The notes under the pieces were generated by a model, which saw only the letters and a list, made by a program, of their open reading frames with translations, searched no databases and was not told where the DNA came from. Position numbers and translations under genes: made by a program. Positions 60,606 to 64,000 of a DNA stretch of 64,000 bases are shown here, piece after piece (the stretch's first letter is position 1; the number at the start of each line of letters is the position of its first letter). Source of the DNA: Dryomyza anilis (lineage: Eukaryota > Arthropoda > Insecta > Diptera > Dryomyzidae). The stretch is taken from positions 78,967,679 through 79,031,678 of the forward strand of contig OX638134.1 of assembly GCA_951804985.1 (NCBI GenBank), read 5' to 3'.

Positions 60606-63600
60606 ATGAAACAGCATTCGCGGGTTCGCCATGATAACTACAAAAATACGCTGCATCATGCACTGGGTCCATGTGAGTCCATGGTTCAATTGACACAGCG
60701 CATCATCCTACACCTGCTGTCGGTGATACTGACAAATTACTCTCGAAATTACTGCTTTGGTTTGTCTATCTATGTCTCTTCTTCCCTCTTCTCTCTCCCT
60801 CTCCGTTCGAAGTTTTGCTACTTTCGCAGTTTTTCGGTGTCCTGCCCGTTCTCGGCATTTGTCCAACGTCTCGTGTGTCACATGTACGTTTCCGCTGGGT
60901 GTCATTGTCGCTGTTGGTGACACTTGCACTCATCACCTTCTCGGTCATCGATATCTTTCTCGCCTCCAAGGTGATTTTCGAACGTGGCTTAAAGCTTTAT
61001 ACGGCAGGTGAGTTATTTTTTTAGTTTCATTTTTAAATTTTTTTCAGTTCTTGTATTTTTGTTACAATTTAAATTTGTTTTGTAGTCTACTACTTTTACT
61101 ACTTTAACATTAGCTTCAACATTTTAATATGATTATTATTAGTTTTAATTTAAATTTTATTTTTTTTACTTTTAATTTTTTTATTCATAATTTTTTATTT
61201 CTTGTTTAATTTTTTTTTCGTTTTTTGTGTTTTCGTTATTTATTTAGTGTTTTTTTTTTATTCATTTTTTCTGTTTTAATTGTTGATTTAGTGTTTTTAT
61301 TATTGAACTTTTTAAATTGTATATGGATTTATCTTTGTTGTTTTTAATTTATTGCTTACTTTAATAATTTTTTAAAATTAATTTTTTTATGTTGAATTCT
61401 GTGGATTAACAACATTATTCGAAATATGCTCAAATTGAGTTATTAATGCTATCATAATCCTGATATACGAATTCATTTGTGACAAATTTTGATACAGATC
61501 CTTCCTATAGTTGCTGAAAAAGAAGACAATAAACGTAAAAGCATATCTACTTGTTATTAAATTGTTATTTTTATCAAAAAATCTTTCGAAAAAAAAATCT
61601 TTACAGAAACATTTTACAGACATTTATTTTATTTAAGTTTTTCTTAAATTTGTCTAAATAATTTTTAAAATAGTTTTAATGGTAATTTTCGGAATAATTT
61701 GCAAAGTTTTAAAAAAGCTCTCCTGAAAAGTTCAAATAATAGACTTATGCTTTTATTTCATATTGCCACAGAATTTATACTCCTATATAATAATAATAAT
61801 AGTTTGGCGCTACAGTCATGTATGGAACTTCGGCCGAGCTCTCTCACCATTTTGAGCTGTGCGTATTATATTTGTACTCAAAGTGGTGGGACCTACAGTT
61901 TATTGCCGAATCCGAACGGGGGGTGAGAGCTTTTCATAGGCAATGGTTTTACTATCGTAGGTTTGCCATTTACTGACGAGAGGTAGCGCGGTATAGAAAA
62001 ATGTTTCTATGAAAAGATGTTGTTACCCCCAGTCCAGGCTTGAACCGGGGACTTTTCGGCTCGCAGTCCAACGCACTAACCACTGAGCTACCGCGGCTAC
62101 TCCTATTTCTTTTTTTTATTCCAACTTTGTCTTGTCATATTTTTATTATATTGGTTCTGATTTTCAATAGCTTTTACTCTATTATTTTTTGATTCAGTTT
62201 TATTTCATATTTTTATTTTTGTCATTTCATTTTTTATATCTTATCTTTTCTTTTCTTTTCTTTTCTTCTCTTTTCTTTTCTTTTTTTTCTTTTATTTTAC
62301 TTTAATTTATATTATTTTATAGTATTTTATTGTAATTTCTTTTTTTTAATTTTCTTTTCTTTTCTTTTCATTTATTTTTTCTTCTTTTCTTCTTTTCTTT
62401 TTTCTTCTTTTCTTTTCTTTTCTTTTCTTTTCTTCTCTTTTCTTTTTTTTCTTTTATTCTTTTCTTTTATTTTATTTTACTTTAATTTATTTTATTTTAT
62501 AGTATTTTATTGTATTGTATTTTCTTTTATTTTTTCTTTTCTTTTCTTTTCTTTTCTTTTCTTTTCTTTTCTTTTCTTTTCTTTTCTTTTCTTCGCTTCG
62601 CTTCTCTTTTCTTTTCTTTTTATACCCTACACCTATGAGGTACAGGGTATATTAACTTTGTGCATATATTGTAACGCCCCTTAGGAGGCGTGTCCGGTAT
62701 GGAAAAGTATATATATTATTGATCAGCATCACTACCCGAGTCCGTTTAGCCATGTCCGTCTGTCTGTCTGTCCGTCTTGCTGTCTTGCTGTCTTGCTGTC
62801 TTGCTGTCTTGCTGTCTTGCTGTCTTGCTGTCCGAATACAGAATAACTTGAGAAATACTGATAAGAATGCGATGAAATTTCGTCTCAATATATTTTAGCC
62901 AAAAGTAGGAACTGAGTTTGAAAATGAGCCAAATCGGTCAACGGACACGCCCACCTCCCATACAAGTCACTTTTATATAACTCTTTCGGAACTATTAACT
63001 CGAAAAGTATTTAAGGTATAGTTATAAAATTTAAAACGTATTGTTAGAATTCACCTAAAAATATGTGGTCCAAAAATGGGCGTGATTCGCCCACATTTTT
63101 TTTTCATTATTTCCCGGGTTTTCATAGTCGAAAATTGATCCGTAAATTATTAAAATCAAATCTATGAAATATTAGCCTTTCAAAATTTTAAATATAGGCG
63201 TGGTCCGCCCAATTATATTTTTCAATTTTTTTTTTAAGTTTTTTTATACTTTATATAAATTTTTAATTTATGGGGATATAAGACGTAAATTTCTGATATA
63301 TGAATAATTTTCTGAGGGTAAGCATTCCCACCAAAGGTGTAGAGTATTCCATAGTCGGGCCCGACCGACTATAAAAATCCGCCCCATGTGACCGAACTTA
63401 CCCATGTGACCTAACTTTCACAACTCGTTTTTCCTTTATTTTATTTTCTTTTCTTTTTTTTTCTTTTCTTTTCTTTTCTTTTCTTTTCTTTTCTTTACTT
63501 TTCTTTTATTTTCTCTTCTTTTCATTTCTTTTATTTCCTTTTTAATTTTATTTTCTTTTGGTTTTTTCTTGTACTTTTCTTTTTATTTTTATTTTAATTT

Positions 63601-64000
63601 TTGTCTTTTTGTCTTTTTCTTTTTTTCTTTTTTTTTATTTTCATCTCCATCTCCATTTCCTTTGCTGTTATTTTATTTTCTTTTCTTCTCTTTTCTTTAC
63701 TTTTTTATTTTTTTTACTCTCCTTTCCTTAATTTTGTTTCTTCTTTTTTCTTTTATTTTAATTTTTGTCTTTTCCTTTTTCATTTTCTTTTTCTTTTCCA
63801 TCACCATCTCCACCTCCGTCTTCAGTTCTTTTTATATTTTTTTCTTTACATTTTCTTCTCTTATTTTGTAGAATTTAAATTTTTCTTATTTTTTCTTCCT
63901 TTGAATTGATTTTCTCGTATTATATTTTAATACTGTATTATTATTTTTTTGCTATTTATTTTACAGGACCTTTTACCTTCAGCATCATCTGCTTCTTGGC
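60606..64000 (+). CDS. Sugar gustatory receptor, Gr64-type, third of the tandem (cut by the window)
   Basis: Exons 60606-60672, 60813-61007 and the start of exon 3 at 63967; the remainder is beyond the right edge. Exon 1 gives a short cytosolic N-terminus (MKQHSRVRHDNYKNTLHHALGP). It is spliced in the family's phase 1 to FLLLSQFFGVLPV, the TM1 block that defines sugar receptors, then FRWVSLSLLVTLALITFSV (TM2). Exon 3 opens PFTFSIICFLA, in line with the start of exon 3 in the paralogue upstream. The intron positions and phases are identical to those of the other receptors. Intron 2 is 3 kb and holds a SINE, TTTTC microsatellites and an interspersed repeat. It reads as intact as far as the window shows. 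Confidence 0.85.
61787..62097 (-). mobile_element. tRNA-derived SINE, copy D (receptor intron 2)
   Basis: Complete minus-strand copy. The head is GCGGTAGCTCAGTGGTTAGT with B-box GGTTCAAGCC, then the shared body, and the tail consists of ATT repeats. It carries a 1-2 base insertion (GGTTTTACTATCG) compared with copies A and B. Inserted antisense to the host receptor. Confidence 0.85.
62230..62620. repeat. TTTTC microsatellite
   Basis: TTTTC pentamers with a perfect run of about 14 near 62535-62595; the strong pyrimidine bias on the plus strand is kept throughout. Confidence 0.9.
62622..63375. repeat. Interspersed repeat with GGGTATA ends (fuller copy)
   Basis: It opens TATACCCTACACC.. and GGTACAGGGTATATTAACTT, includes CCGTCTGTCTGTC and CTTGCTGT repeats, GGGCGTGATTCGCCCAC-type phrases, and closes GGTGTAGAGTATTCCATAGT then CCGACTATAAAAA. 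It has the same end motifs as the worn copy at 2275-2895, in the opposite orientation. It sits between two TTTTC microsatellite tracts, as if inserted into one array. Superfamily unknown to me. Confidence 0.55.
63430..63870. repeat. TTTTC/TTTTA microsatellite before receptor exon 3
   Basis: Continuation of the pyrimidine-rich tract on the far side of the interspersed repeat, reaching to within 100 bp of the exon at 63967. The Phe/Leu/Ser-rich open frames here are its translation. Confidence 0.9.

Overview
The window is nuclear DNA from an insect, most likely a higher fly (Diptera; a tephritid-like fly is my best guess). The genes have short spliced exons with GT/AG introns, and their products match the NEDD8-activating enzyme subunit Uba3, the ciliary protein Cep290 and insect sugar gustatory receptors. 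Everything between the exons is AT-rich and full of minisatellites, inverted-repeat elements, SINEs and a LINE. The species cannot be fixed from sequence reading alone.

Layout. 1-1292: first coding exon (minus strand) of an unrecognised single-pass membrane protein that continues off the left edge. 1.3-8.4 kb: intergenic DNA with small transposon relics. 8471-12108: complete Uba3 (plus, 5 exons, 453 aa) with a 2-kb 11-bp minisatellite in its third intron. 12366-21543: Cep290 (minus, 20 exons, about 2190 aa), converging on Uba3, with an RFX X-box upstream of its start. 22.4-24.3 kb: a 19-bp minisatellite array. 24349-31072: complete sugar receptor (minus, 9 exons, 491 aa), its first intron almost entirely the same minisatellite. 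31.1-43.7 kb: gene-free DNA with several terminal-inverted-repeat elements, a SINE, dispersed AAAAGCTTTT palindromes and a 39-bp minisatellite with a 268-bp higher-order repeat. 43711-54023: second complete sugar receptor (plus, 8 exons, 482 aa), whose 5.6-kb first intron holds a LINE insertion. 54313-59136: third complete receptor (plus, 9 exons, 440 aa) starting only 290 bp after the second. 60606-64000: fourth receptor (plus), cut by the right edge in exon 3.

The exon models were built by hand from reading frame, splice sites and alignment among the four paralogues. The lengths close exactly: 1362, 6573, 1476, 1449 and 1323 nt, all divisible by three. The three plus-strand receptors form a head-to-tail tandem like the Drosophila Gr64 cluster. 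The minus-strand receptor is a diverged relative facing away from it. Uba3 (neddylation) and Cep290 (ciliary transition zone) have no functional link to the receptors that I can see, although Cep290 supports the cilia of the sensory neurons in which such receptors act.

The striking property of the window is its repeat landscape. One 19-bp minisatellite family and one palindromic AAAAGCTTTT family have each spread to several separate introns and spacers of the receptor region, while the exons stay intact.
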